Assembly: GCF_050410795.1 (NCBI RefSeq)
Contig: NZ_CP191258.1
Location: 3,534,001-3,598,000 of the forward strand
Length of the DNA stretch: 64,000 bases
Reading direction: 5' to 3'
From: Fontivita pretiosa
Lineage (GTDB): Bacteria; Planctomycetota; Phycisphaerae; Tepidisphaerales; Tepidisphaeraceae
Below the pieces are notes generated by a model. That model saw nothing but the letters and a program-made list of their open reading frames with translations, ran no database searches and had not been told where the DNA came from. Positions 28,000-36,173 of the stretch are shown in pieces (the stretch's first letter is position 1; every line of letters begins with the position of its first letter). Position numbers and translations under genes: made by a program.

Positions 28000-28461
28000 T
28001 CATGCCTGACTCGTTGCGGTCCTGGCTTCTGCGCTGGATTCAGTTCGCGTCGATGCTGTTTGCGCCAGCGTCTGGATTCGCTTCCACATCTTCGCCGGCA
28101 CAGGCATCACGCTGAGCCGGCTGATTCGCAGCAGTTCCCATCCGGCGAAGGTGGGGTCGGCCTTGATCTGATCGAGCGTGACCGGTCGCGGCAGTCGCCG
28201 CATCGGTTCGAGATCGACGACGACGATGCGGCTGTCGTGCGCCGCGGGATCCGGATAAGGATCAGAGACGATCCGGGCCACGCCGACGACCGCCCGCTGC
28301 TCGCCGGTGTGGTATACGAGGGCCAGATCCCCTTTTTTCATGTTGCGGATGTGCTTCAGGGCCAGCGCGTTGGTCACGCCGTCCCAGACGGTCCGCTTCT
28401 GGCGGATCAGATCGTCGAAGCTGTACGAGTCGGGTTCGGTCTTGACAAGCCAGTATGCCAT
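28000..28461 (-). CDS. EVE domain-containing protein
   Basis: A 153-residue soluble protein made of a single EVE domain (PUA-like fold), a family thought to read modified bases in DNA or RNA. The signature is unmistakable: AYWLVKTEPDSYSFDDL at the start, WDGVTNALALKHIRNMKKGD in the middle, then VVGVARIVSDPYPDP. The terminal ~15 residues are Thr/Ser/Ala-rich and extra. The start was set at the domain boundary; the frame stays open 39 codons upstream but that stretch is Arg/Ala-rich and not protein-like. It sits 12 bases before the PH-domain gene. No restriction-modification genes are nearby, so a defence link is not supported. Confidence 0.92.
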   Translation of the reverse strand: MAYWLVKTEPDSYSFDDLIRQKRTVWDGVTNALALKHIRNMKKGDLALVYHTGEQRAVVGVARIVSDPYPDPAAHDSRIVVVDLEPMRRLPRPVTLDQIKADPTFAGWELLRISRLSVMPVPAKMWKRIQTLAQTASTRTESSAEARTATSQA

Positions 28462-28507
28462 TCCGATCCGTTCCCAGTGTTGCAGTCGGCCGCGGGCATG
28501 TGCGGGG

Positions 28508-28912
28508 CTATTTGACGAGTCGCGCGCCCGCGCCGGCCGCAGCGCCCACCGCAGCAGGCGCGCCGCCGGCGCTTTCAAAGATCGGGCGTTGCCATGCCTG
28601 ACTCACGCGACGCAGCAGATCCGTGAACTCCACCTCCGCCATATTCAACGCCTTGATCTTCAGATTCGACGCCAGCCGTGCCTGGATCGCTTCCAGTTGC
28701 TGCCTCTGGGCATCGGTGATGCCCATGCCCGATTGCTCCTGACGGGCCAGTTTCTCAAGCTGCTGTCCGAATTCGCTCATCAGCCGGGAAGCTTCAGGGT
28801 CCTGTGCGACGGCGCGCTGGGCGTCGCGGTACCGGGCGACGGCCGGGTGCTGGGCGATGAGCTGGCCGAGCTTTTCGGCGGCGGCGATGATCTCGGACGT
28901 TTCCGTGGCCAT
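28508..28912 (-). CDS. YlbF/YmcA family regulatory protein
   Basis: A 134-residue all-helical protein of the YlbF/YmcA family, whose Bacillus members form a complex affecting RNase Y and competence/biofilm states. The pattern is an N-terminal helix (SEIIAAAEKLGQLIAQHPAV), then YRDAQRAVAQDPEASRLMSEF and a second long helix (QRQQLEAIQARLASN). The C-terminal 25 residues are Ala/Gly-rich. The start has AGAGGA eight bases upstream. Its 5' end overlaps the first base pairs of the ThiF-like gene, so the two are divergent with shared promoter DNA. The role in this lineage is unknown. Confidence 0.85.
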   Translation of the reverse strand: MATETSEIIAAAEKLGQLIAQHPAVARYRDAQRAVAQDPEASRLMSEFGQQLEKLARQEQSGMGITDAQRQQLEAIQARLASNLKIKALNMAEVEFTDLLRRVSQAWQRPIFESAGGAPAAVGAAAGAGARLVK

Positions 28913-30002
28913 GAATGTTCCTCTCAAAGCCGCTACTATAGCGGACGTGGCAACCGATCGCTACCACCGCTATCAGCGACAGATGCTGCTGCCGATGCTT
29001 GGGCAGGCTGCTCAGCAGCGTCTGGCGGAGGCGCGGGTGCTGCTGGTGGGCTGCGGCGCGCTGGGCGCGACGATCGCCGAACAACTCGCCCGCGCCGGGG
29101 TCGGATACCTGCGGATCGCCGATCGGGATATCGTCGAGCTGAGCAATCTCCAGCGTCAGGTGTTGTTCGATGAACAGCACGTGGCCCAGGGCCTGCCCAA
29201 GGCGATCGCCGCGGCGCAGCGGCTCGGGCAGATCAACTCGACCATCCAGATCGATCCGCGGATCGTCGATGTCACGCCCGCGAATGCGGAAGAGCTGGCC
29301 GGTGATGTGAACCTGATCCTCGATGGCACCGACAACGTCTCCACGCGGTATCTGCTGAACGACGTCGCGGTGAAGCTCGCTCGACCATGGGTATATGGGG
29401 CGTGCGTGGGGACGGAGGGGCGGGTGATGACGGTCCGCCCGGGCGACTCGCCGTGCCTGCGTTGCGTGTTTCCCACCCCGCCGGATGGACGCGAGCTGCC
29501 GACCTGCGACACGGCGGGAGTGCTCGGTCCGGTGGCGGCGGTGGTGGGGGCGCTGGAGGCGGTGGAGGCGATCAAGCTGCTCAGCGGCAACACAGCCGCC
29601 GTCGCCCCCGACATGCTCGTGATCGATCCGTGGCACAACCGGTTCGTCAATATTCATCTGCAAGGCGCGCGGCGCGACGACTGCCCGACCTGCTCGCGAC
29701 GGCGATTTGAGTTTCTCGAATCGCGCCACGCCGACACGACAACCAGACTCTGCGGGCGAGATGCAGTCCAGGTGCGGCCGGATCATTCAGGCGGCGCCGG
29801 CGCGGTCGATCTGAAGCGACTGGCCGAGCGATTGACCGCTGCGGCGGCGGGCCACGTTTGGCTCACGCCGTATCTGCTGCGCTGCACCTTGAACGAGGGC
29901 GGCCTGACGCTTACCACCTTCGCCGACGGCCGCGTGATCGTGAAGGGCACGACCGACCCGGCCCGTGCCCGCGCCATTGTGGCCAGGTATCTTGGAATGT
30001 GA
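28911..30002 (+). CDS. ThiF/MoeB/HesA family adenylyltransferase
   Basis: An E1-like enzyme that adenylates the C-terminus of a small sulfur-carrier protein for thiamine or molybdopterin synthesis. The 363-residue protein has the ATP-binding GxGxxG loop (VLLVGCGALGATIAEQLARA), the RDIVELSNLQRQVLF motif and zinc-binding cysteines (PCLRCVF and CPTCSRR). A C-terminal extension of ~100 residues (LTEGGL-like beta segment) is not a rhodanese. The ATG overlaps the YlbF start on the other strand; a GTG at 28947 starting at the first conserved residue is an alternative. Partner ThiS/MoaD is not adjacent. Confidence 0.88.
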   Translation: MNVPLKAATIADVATDRYHRYQRQMLLPMLGQAAQQRLAEARVLLVGCGALGATIAEQLARAGVGYLRIADRDIVELSNLQRQVLFDEQHVAQGLPKAIAAAQRLGQINSTIQIDPRIVDVTPANAEELAGDVNLILDGTDNVSTRYLLNDVAVKLARPWVYGACVGTEGRVMTVRPGDSPCLRCVFPTPPDGRELPTCDTAGVLGPVAAVVGALEAVEAIKLLSGNTAAVAPDMLVIDPWHNRFVNIHLQGARRDDCPTCSRRRFEFLESRHADTTTRLCGRDAVQVRPDHSGGAGAVDLKRLAERLTAAAAGHVWLTPYLLRCTLNEGGLTLTTFADGRVIVKGTTDPARARAIVARYLGM

Positions 30003-30005
30003 GAT

Positions 30006-30962
30006 ATGCCCGATCTTTCCGTCAATCTTGCCAGTCTGGTGCTGAAAAACCCCACGCTCACCTGCTCGGGGACCTGTGGCTACGCGTTTGAATACGCCGA
30101 CCTGCTGGACCTTTCCCGGCTGGGAGCGTTCGTCACCAAGTCGATCACCCGCGAAGAACGCCCCGGCAATGAGCCGACCCGCATCGTCGAAACCCGGGCG
30201 GGAATGCTCAATGCGATTGGCCTGGCGAATGTCGGGCTCGATCGCTTTCTGAAGGAAAAGGTTCCGCTGCTGCGGCAGATGCCCTGTCCGGTGATCGTGA
30301 ACGTGGCCGGGCACAGCTTTGACGACTACACCGAGACCTGCGGCGCGATGGACGCGCTGGATTGCGTGGCGGCCGTCGAGCTGAACGTCTCGTGTCCGAA
30401 CGTCAAGGACGGGCTGACGTTCGGCACGCATCCCGGCCGGCTGAAAGAGCTGACGCGACAGGTCAAGAACGTGCTGCCGCACAAGCCGCTGATCGTCAAG
30501 CTCTCGCCCAACGTCGAGGATATCACGCTGACGGCGAAGGCGGCGATCGAGGGCGGAGCGGAGATCCTTTCGCTGGTCAACACGTTCACGGCGATGGCGA
30601 TCGACATCTACAAACGTCGCCCGCGGCTGGCCAATGTCACCGGCGGGCTTTCCGGCCCGGCGATCAAGCCCATCGCCGTGCACCTGGTCAGCCGAGTCTA
30701 CCGCACCGTCGCCAAAAGCGCGGGTGTGCCGATCATCGGCATGGGCGGCATCCAGACCTGGCAGGATGCCGTTGAGTTTCTGCTGGCCGGCAGCAGCGCC
30801 ATCGCCGTCGGTACCGCCCTGTTCGTTGATCCGGCCACTCCCAACAAGATCCTCGACGGGCTGGTGCAGTACATGCAGAAGATACAGGTCGATCGGCTGT
30901 GCGATCTGGTGGGCACCTTGCAGATGCCTGGGGATCAGCCGGTCAAGACGCCCTATCCATGA
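30006..30962 (+). CDS. pyrD: Dihydroorotate dehydrogenase, class 1B catalytic subunit
   Basis: Oxidises dihydroorotate to orotate in pyrimidine synthesis. The 318-residue FMN barrel has the class 1 signature SVNLASLVLKNPTLTCSG, FVTKSITREERPGN, the active-site loop VELNVSCPNVKDG with the catalytic cysteine, and the FMN phosphate-binding GVPIIGMGGIQTWQDAVEF. The NVSCPNV-K/G-F-G-T form is that of class 1B (PyrDB), which normally needs the PyrK electron-transfer subunit; no pyrK is adjacent. The ATG lies three bases after the stop of the ThiF gene with GAGATAT before it, which suggests one transcript. Confidence 0.95.
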   Translation: MPDLSVNLASLVLKNPTLTCSGTCGYAFEYADLLDLSRLGAFVTKSITREERPGNEPTRIVETRAGMLNAIGLANVGLDRFLKEKVPLLRQMPCPVIVNVAGHSFDDYTETCGAMDALDCVAAVELNVSCPNVKDGLTFGTHPGRLKELTRQVKNVLPHKPLIVKLSPNVEDITLTAKAAIEGGAEILSLVNTFTAMAIDIYKRRPRLANVTGGLSGPAIKPIAVHLVSRVYRTVAKSAGVPIIGMGGIQTWQDAVEFLLAGSSAIAVGTALFVDPATPNKILDGLVQYMQKIQVDRLCDLVGTLQMPGDQPVKTPYP

Positions 30963-31332
30963 GATGGCGCCTGCGACGGAGCTGGCCAGAAGTGATCATG
31001 TAACTGCTTGAGATGCGCATCCCGTGCCGCGCTGGCTGCCAAGGTGCGGATTGATGCTGGGCGCCGTCAGGATAAGGCTTGCGTCTCTTGCGCTTGGCGT
31101 TGCGGGGGTCGTTTCGCGACCCTGGGGCGGCGGCTTTCGGCGTGGGAGGTCAGGCCGTACCGGTGGCTCAAGTGGATGTGTTTTGCGGGGGTTGTTGTTC
31201 CGTGGCACGGGCGTCCCGCCGGTGCGATGACCGCTCGCACGCGCCAAGATGCTCGTGACACAATTCCCGGGCAGGATCAGAAGGATGAATGGCGAGTTTG
31301 TCTTTCAGTCTTCATCGTTTTGCCTTCCACCA
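30963..31332. other. Intergenic region after pyrD
   Basis: About 370 bases between convergent genes with no supportable reading frame. It contains a GC-rich GGCACGGGCGTCCCGCCGGTGC hairpin-like block (31203-31224), related in form to the start of the dispersed repeat near 60050. No clean terminator follows pyrD. Confidence 0.4.
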
Positions 31333-31636
31333 GAACCCTCACCCTAACCCTCTCCCGGAGTACCGGGAGAGGGGATGGCGCGCTGATGGCGTCGCCACGC
31401 CAGTCCCCGGAGTACCGGGAGAGGGGATGGCGCGCTGATGGCGTCGCCACGCCAGTCCCCGGAGTACCGGGAGAGGGGATGGCGCGCTGATGGCGTCGCC
31501 ACGCCAGTCCCCGGAGTACCGGGAGAGGGGATGGCGCGCTGATGGCGTCGCCACGCCAGTCCCCGGAGTACCGGGAGAGGGATGGCGCGCTGATGGCGTC
31601 GCCACGCCAGCCCCTGGAGTACCGGGAGAGGGGATC
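31333..31636. repeat. Tandem array of 52-bp units with two hairpins per unit
   Basis: Five near-identical units start with CCGGAGTACCGGGAGAG at 31355, 31407, 31459, 31511 and 31563, with a truncated sixth at 31614. Unit five is one base shorter. Each carries CCGG-AGTA-CCGG and TGGCGT-CGCC-ACGCCA, both able to form hairpins. The first unit is preceded by a CCCTCACCCTAACCCTCTC block, which extends its stem to nine pairs. The period is not a multiple of three, so this is not coding. It lies between the converging pyrD and glycosyltransferase genes. Confidence 0.95.
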
Positions 31637-31661
31637 GCGCTGGCGGCGCCCGATGGTGCGC

Positions 31662-33302
31662 TTAGGCCGCCTGGGCGACAGGGGTCTGCTGGGCGGAGGC
31701 TTCGGACCACCGCTGGAGCAGTTGCTCGCAGAGTTGTTCAAGCTGCCGTGCCGTCTGGTTGAAACCGAAGTGCTGTTCAACGCGGGCGCGCATGATCTTG
31801 CCGATCTTGGCACGATACTGCGGCTCGCGGATCAGCTTGCTGACGCGCTCGATGTAGGCACCGGCCTCGTGTCCGCCGACGGTGTACTCGGCGCCGACGA
31901 ACTCGGCGGCCTGCGACTGCTCGACGCTGTCGCCGCAGCGGATCGCGACCACCGGTCGCTCGACGCTCATGGCCTGTAGCACCCCGGCGGCGCTGCTGGC
32001 GGGGAACTCGGCCAGGTAAATGTCGGCGATGCGGAGGAATGCGGGCAGGTCGCGTCGTCGGCCGGCGTAGCCGACGCGCTTGCCCACGCCCGCCGACTCG
32101 AACTTCCGCTTCTGCCAGACCAGCTCACCCTCGCCGATGAGCAGGTAAATCGCGTGCGGGTGAGCGCGCAGGATGTGGATGATCGTTTCGACGAATGGCT
32201 CGCCGACGGTGCGATCCAGGTCGCTGCCGGCGGTTGCCAGGACCACCGCGTTGTCCGGGATGCCGTAGACGCTGCGTTGCGGCGGCGGGCCAAACTTTTC
32301 CTCGGCGTCGATCCCTTCCAGCAGGAACCGCACGTCCATGTTTCGCCGGCTCCAGAACGCGCGGTCCGCCTCGAAACGCGCCTGATCGGTGTAGCAGATG
32401 CAGTGGACGCCCGATGCGTACAGCGGCCAGCGCCGACAGAGGTTGATCCTGACGCGCCCGACATCCCAGTCGGCGACCATCGCCGCGATCGGATCGGACT
32501 GGTTGGCGTCGAAGATCACCACATCGACATGGTCGCGGACAAGCTGACTGGCCAGCTCCCGCGCCGAAACCAGCAGGTCTGCGTCGGTGGGGGCGGTCCA
32601 GACGGGAATCTTCTGGCGGTTGAGCGACTCCAGGACTTCGCGCCCCCGCTTGTTGCTGGGCGAAAGGTAGCTGCCCGCGGCAAAGTGCTGTTTCTCGCGG
32701 CGGACGAACGCTTCAGTCGAGTACACGCCGAGCTTGAACCGCTTGGCGTCGTGATGCCGCGCCAGGCTGGCGATGGCTCTGCCGGACGGCTCGTCGTCGG
32801 CGATGCCGGACACGACATAGCCGAGCTTCACCTGTTTGTTGTTCCATTCCGCCGACTGCTCGCTTCGCCAACCGACTGACTGCGCCACGCGATCGTACTG
32901 CGTGGCGATGAACAGGCAGTTCTCGCGGTCCGAGGTGTATGTTCCGCCGTGGGCAAGATCGTACGACACGCCATTCTGGATAGCTTCCAGACCCAGGGCG
33001 TATTCGCGGCGGGCAATGGCGCAGGAGCCGAACTTGATCACCGGCCCGGCCCGCATGTCGCTCAGCCCCAAAAAGCCGCTGACGCTGATGAACTGGCTGA
33101 GCACCTTCTGATCCGAGTAATCGATGGCTTCAAGGCTCTGAAGCATGTGTTGCTGCGCCCGCCGCAGATCCAGCAGCGCATGGGCATGGTGGGCCAGGAA
33201 CTTCTCGGCCGAATTGGGTGAATCCTCGTAAACCTGAAGCAGGTCCGGGTCGATCAACTCGCCCTTGTTGACACGTTCCACCAATTCCATCAGCGAAGGC
33301 AT
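31662..33302 (-). CDS. GT-B fold glycosyltransferase, SPINDLY-like
   Basis: A 546-residue protein. The first ~165 residues are helical and lack clear TPRs (MPSLMELVERVNKGELIDPD). The rest reads as a two-domain GT-B enzyme: LGYVVSGIADDEPSGRAIAS starts the first Rossmann half, and the second half has VVLATAGSDLDRTVGEPFVE, GKRVGYAGRRRDLPAFLRIADIYL and the donor-site SSAAGVLQAMSVERPVVA. This resembles O-GlcNAc-transferase/SPINDLY-like catalytic halves. The start has AAAGGA nine bases upstream. It is paired with the next upstream GT-B gene, so both may glycosylate the same target. Donor and acceptor are unknown. Confidence 0.8.
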   Translation of the reverse strand: MPSLMELVERVNKGELIDPDLLQVYEDSPNSAEKFLAHHAHALLDLRRAQQHMLQSLEAIDYSDQKVLSQFISVSGFLGLSDMRAGPVIKFGSCAIARREYALGLEAIQNGVSYDLAHGGTYTSDRENCLFIATQYDRVAQSVGWRSEQSAEWNNKQVKLGYVVSGIADDEPSGRAIASLARHHDAKRFKLGVYSTEAFVRREKQHFAAGSYLSPSNKRGREVLESLNRQKIPVWTAPTDADLLVSARELASQLVRDHVDVVIFDANQSDPIAAMVADWDVGRVRINLCRRWPLYASGVHCICYTDQARFEADRAFWSRRNMDVRFLLEGIDAEEKFGPPPQRSVYGIPDNAVVLATAGSDLDRTVGEPFVETIIHILRAHPHAIYLLIGEGELVWQKRKFESAGVGKRVGYAGRRRDLPAFLRIADIYLAEFPASSAAGVLQAMSVERPVVAIRCGDSVEQSQAAEFVGAEYTVGGHEAGAYIERVSKLIREPQYRAKIGKIMRARVEQHFGFNQTARQLEQLCEQLLQRWSEASAQQTPVAQAA

Positions 33303-33530
33303 GGGCAGATCCTTTCTGGTGCGGGCAAGGTCTGTGCGGCGGTCAGTCGCCGTGGAGGCCTTGCGTGGTGCTGCGAGAACCGGGTGACAACCTGCGGCCG
33401 CCGGGTGTCGGCCGAATCATGTAAGGGTTATCGGGCATCGGGGCGGCAGAGCATGAGCCACGGCGGTTGAATCGGAGCGGGTGGATTTCCGCGGCGCGGC
33501 AGCGACCTGCCGAGCCAGCGTGTCGCGGCG

Positions 33531-35261
33531 CTATGCGCCGGCGACGGTTTGCACGATCGACGCAATCAGGGAGGCAGTCAGTCTCTGTGATGACGAGGTG
33601 GCTGCCGCAGGTGGCCTGCCTTCCAGGGCGGCATGCGCCGAGCGGACGAAATCCTGTGCGCGGCGCCAGCGGACGGCTGTCAGCACCGGCACACCCAGCG
33701 CATCGATCGGATGGCTGAAGGTGAGGGGCCAAACGTGAATCAGTGCCGCCGACGCCGCGGCGATGTCCTGAAGCTGTTCTCGCGAGCTGACGACACCGGC
33801 GGCATGGGGCCTGAATTCCTCCAGATCCTCCCAGCCCGCGCCGAACAGCCGCACGCGCAGCCCGGCGCGCAAAAGCGTCCGCGCCAGCCCCTGCTGATAC
33901 GCCGGCACGATCAGCTTCTCGATGAACCGCGCGCGGGGAAAGTTGGCCTGCCCGATGTTGATCTTGGCCATTCGGGTGGACAGATAACCGTCGATGTCGT
34001 CATTCAGTGCGAAAGGCTCGTGGGTCAGTTCCTCACGAATGTACTCCCAGAGCAGCCCGTGACTGGAGTAGTCCATCAGGTCGGGGGGAGTCTCCAGGGA
34101 GAAGGTATCCGCGATGATTGCCAGGCAGGCGGAGCCGGGCGCTGGTGCGGACGCGGCGGCGGGTTGGACCTGCGGCCAGTTGCCCAGACACACGCGTGCC
34201 GCGGGCCAGCCGGCACGCACGGCCGCGTCGCGCAGCGCAGGGTCGGTCACGATCAGATGGTCGTTGGCGGCGGCCAGCGCGGCGCTGGGAATCCGCGGCT
34301 GCGTGATCCAGGTGATCCATGGCAAAGACTCGGGAAGCACGCCGGGCAGGTCGGTGCGGGCCGTGTTCGCGGTCAGAATCGCGTCACACGAAGTCGCGAT
34401 TTTCAGCAGCGCCATCGGCGAGCTGTTGATCGGTGAATCGGCGTCGAAGACGACGGTCTCCATCCCTGTGATGCCCTGTGTCGCCTGCATCATCGCGTGG
34501 CCGATGTCATTCCACAGCCGGAATTGCATCGGGGCGACCACGCACAGGCGGGCAGAAGCGCCGGGGGATCGGCGGCGGCGGGCGGCGGATTGCACAAGTG
34601 CCTGCATCCGGGCGGCGCGCTCGGCATGAACCTCACTGAACACCGCCTGCGCCGTGCTGATCAGGCCCTGGATCGGCTCTGGGTCGGCGTCGGGAGCTCT
34701 GATGAAATGCGTGGGAGTGGCCAGGCCATCCTGATCGTCGAAGATCGATCGCAGTGACACGTCCCACGCGGGTCCGGCGGCGTACCAGAGGCGGCCGGCG
34801 CGGATGTCGTCGGCGAAGTCCTGGCAGTGCAGCATGATGGCCAGATCGCGCATGTCCGGGACGATCGCGACGATTGCCTGCTGGGCGGCGAGCTTGTCCA
34901 GGGCGACGCGGAGAAAAGCGGCGTGTGGCGGGGCCAGGAAGCATGCTGTCGAGCCTCGCACCTCCAGCCGCGCCAGCACCGCCTGCGCGACGCGGCGGGG
35001 CAGCGAGCAGCCGCCGATCCACTGCCCCGATCGTTCCTGCGCGCTCAGCGCGCGATCTCTTGCGAAGACCCACTCCAGCTCCAGAAGCTGTTCATTCAGC
35101 CACCGGCCAAGCGCCGGCTGCGTCGGCGCCAGCGCCTCGAGGTTGCGCGCGAAGTTCCTTTCGGCCTGCTGCTGTGCGAGGGTGGCGGTCTGCACCAGAG
35201 TCACACCGGCATTATCGGACGATCCATCGCCGGAAGTTGAGCCTGGATGTCGGGATGCCAT
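33531..35261 (-). CDS. Glycosyltransferase, CgeB-like GT-B family
   Basis: About 576 residues. The N-terminal third is variable and helical. The C-terminal half resembles the CgeB/GT1 family: RARFIEKLIVPAYQQGLARTLL, then VRLFGAGWEDLEEFRPHA and the acceptor-distal AALIHVWPLTFSHPIDALGV, a variant of the usual GRRNFEALACG stretch. Such enzymes are found in surface or flagellar glycosylation. A GTG four codons upstream is an alternative start; it would place the start two bases from the divergent dapF. It lies upstream of the SPINDLY-like gene with 228 bases between, a gap with no gene. Confidence 0.75.
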   Translation of the reverse strand: MASRHPGSTSGDGSSDNAGVTLVQTATLAQQQAERNFARNLEALAPTQPALGRWLNEQLLELEWVFARDRALSAQERSGQWIGGCSLPRRVAQAVLARLEVRGSTACFLAPPHAAFLRVALDKLAAQQAIVAIVPDMRDLAIMLHCQDFADDIRAGRLWYAAGPAWDVSLRSIFDDQDGLATPTHFIRAPDADPEPIQGLISTAQAVFSEVHAERAARMQALVQSAARRRRSPGASARLCVVAPMQFRLWNDIGHAMMQATQGITGMETVVFDADSPINSSPMALLKIATSCDAILTANTARTDLPGVLPESLPWITWITQPRIPSAALAAANDHLIVTDPALRDAAVRAGWPAARVCLGNWPQVQPAAASAPAPGSACLAIIADTFSLETPPDLMDYSSHGLLWEYIREELTHEPFALNDDIDGYLSTRMAKINIGQANFPRARFIEKLIVPAYQQGLARTLLRAGLRVRLFGAGWEDLEEFRPHAAGVVSSREQLQDIAAASAALIHVWPLTFSHPIDALGVPVLTAVRWRRAQDFVRSAHAALEGRPPAAATSSSQRLTASLIASIVQTVAGA

Positions 35262-35275
35262 ATCCTTATTCACGT

Positions 35276-36154
35276 ATGGGCCTGAAGTTCACCAAGATGC
35301 ACGGCATCGGCAATGACTACGTCTACGTCAACGGCTTCGAGCAGAGTGTCGAAGACCCGGCCGACGTGGCGCGAAAAATCTCCGACCGGCATTACGGCGT
35401 CGGCTCGGATGGCCTGATCCTGATTCTGCCATCCGACAAAGCGGACGTGCGGATGCGCATGTTCAACGCCGACGGGTCCGAGGGCGAAATGTGCGGCAAC
35501 GGGATCCGCTGCGTGGCCAAATATGCCTTCGAGCACGGCCTGACGAAGAACAACCCGATGACCGTCGAGACCGGTCGCGGCGTGCTGAAGCTGGAGCTTG
35601 TGCTGGATCCGCGCGGCAAGGTGGAGCTGGTGACCGTCAACATGGGCCAGCCGATTCTGGACCTGAGCAGCATTCCGGTTGATGCGTCGAGATTGCGAAG
35701 GGTCAGCCAGCACGAATTCGAGCTTTCGCTGGAGCATCCCAAGCATGCGCAGACGAGCTACCCGGCGCTGCTGATCGCCAGCTTCGTTTCGATGGGCAAT
35801 CCGCATCTGGTCACGTATGTTTCGGATGTGGATGGGGTGGATCTGGCACATCTGGGGCCGATCGTCGAGCGGCATGCGGCATTTCCCAGGCGGATCAACG
35901 CGCATTGGGCGCAGGTGATCTCGCCGGACGAGGTGAAGATGCGCACCTGGGAACGTGGCAGCGGGATCACGTGGGCGTGCGGCACCGGCGCGTGCGCGGT
36001 GTGCGTGGCGGGCGTGCTCACCGGACGCACCGGACGAAAGCTGCTGGCGCACCTGCCCGGCGGCGACCTGCACCTGGAATGGCGGCAGTCCGACAACAAC
36101 GTCTACATGACTGGCCCGGCGACCGAAGTCTTCCACGGCGAATGGCTGGGGTGA
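35276..36154 (+). CDS. dapF: Diaminopimelate epimerase
   Basis: Converts LL- to meso-diaminopimelate for lysine and peptidoglycan synthesis. The 292-residue protein has the start FTKMHGIGNDYVYVN, the two catalytic cysteines C73 (GEMCGNGIRC) and C235 (WACGTGACA), and the paired fold expected of DapF. The start was chosen at MGLKFTK; the frame is open for 134 codons upstream but that stretch is antisense to the glycosyltransferase. The presence of DapF agrees with planctomycetes that keep a DAP pathway. It is divergent from the glycosyltransferase and convergent with the cardiolipin synthase, which ends 19 bases downstream. Confidence 0.97.
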   Translation: MGLKFTKMHGIGNDYVYVNGFEQSVEDPADVARKISDRHYGVGSDGLILILPSDKADVRMRMFNADGSEGEMCGNGIRCVAKYAFEHGLTKNNPMTVETGRGVLKLELVLDPRGKVELVTVNMGQPILDLSSIPVDASRLRRVSQHEFELSLEHPKHAQTSYPALLIASFVSMGNPHLVTYVSDVDGVDLAHLGPIVERHAAFPRRINAHWAQVISPDEVKMRTWERGSGITWACGTGACAVCVAGVLTGRTGRKLLAHLPGGDLHLEWRQSDNNVYMTGPATEVFHGEWLG

Positions 36155-36173
36155 ATCGCGCCGGGCAAACGCC

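Noticed and set aside
28000..28461. EVE protein as part of a defence island
   Set aside because: No restriction, modification or nuclease partner lies nearby, and EVE proteins are also common outside defence loci.
30963..31332. Small reading frames between pyrD and the tandem array
   Set aside because: Trp/Gly/Arg-rich, no family match and no ribosome-binding site.
31355..31636. CRISPR array
   Set aside because: The units are contiguous with no unique spacers, and no cas genes are nearby.
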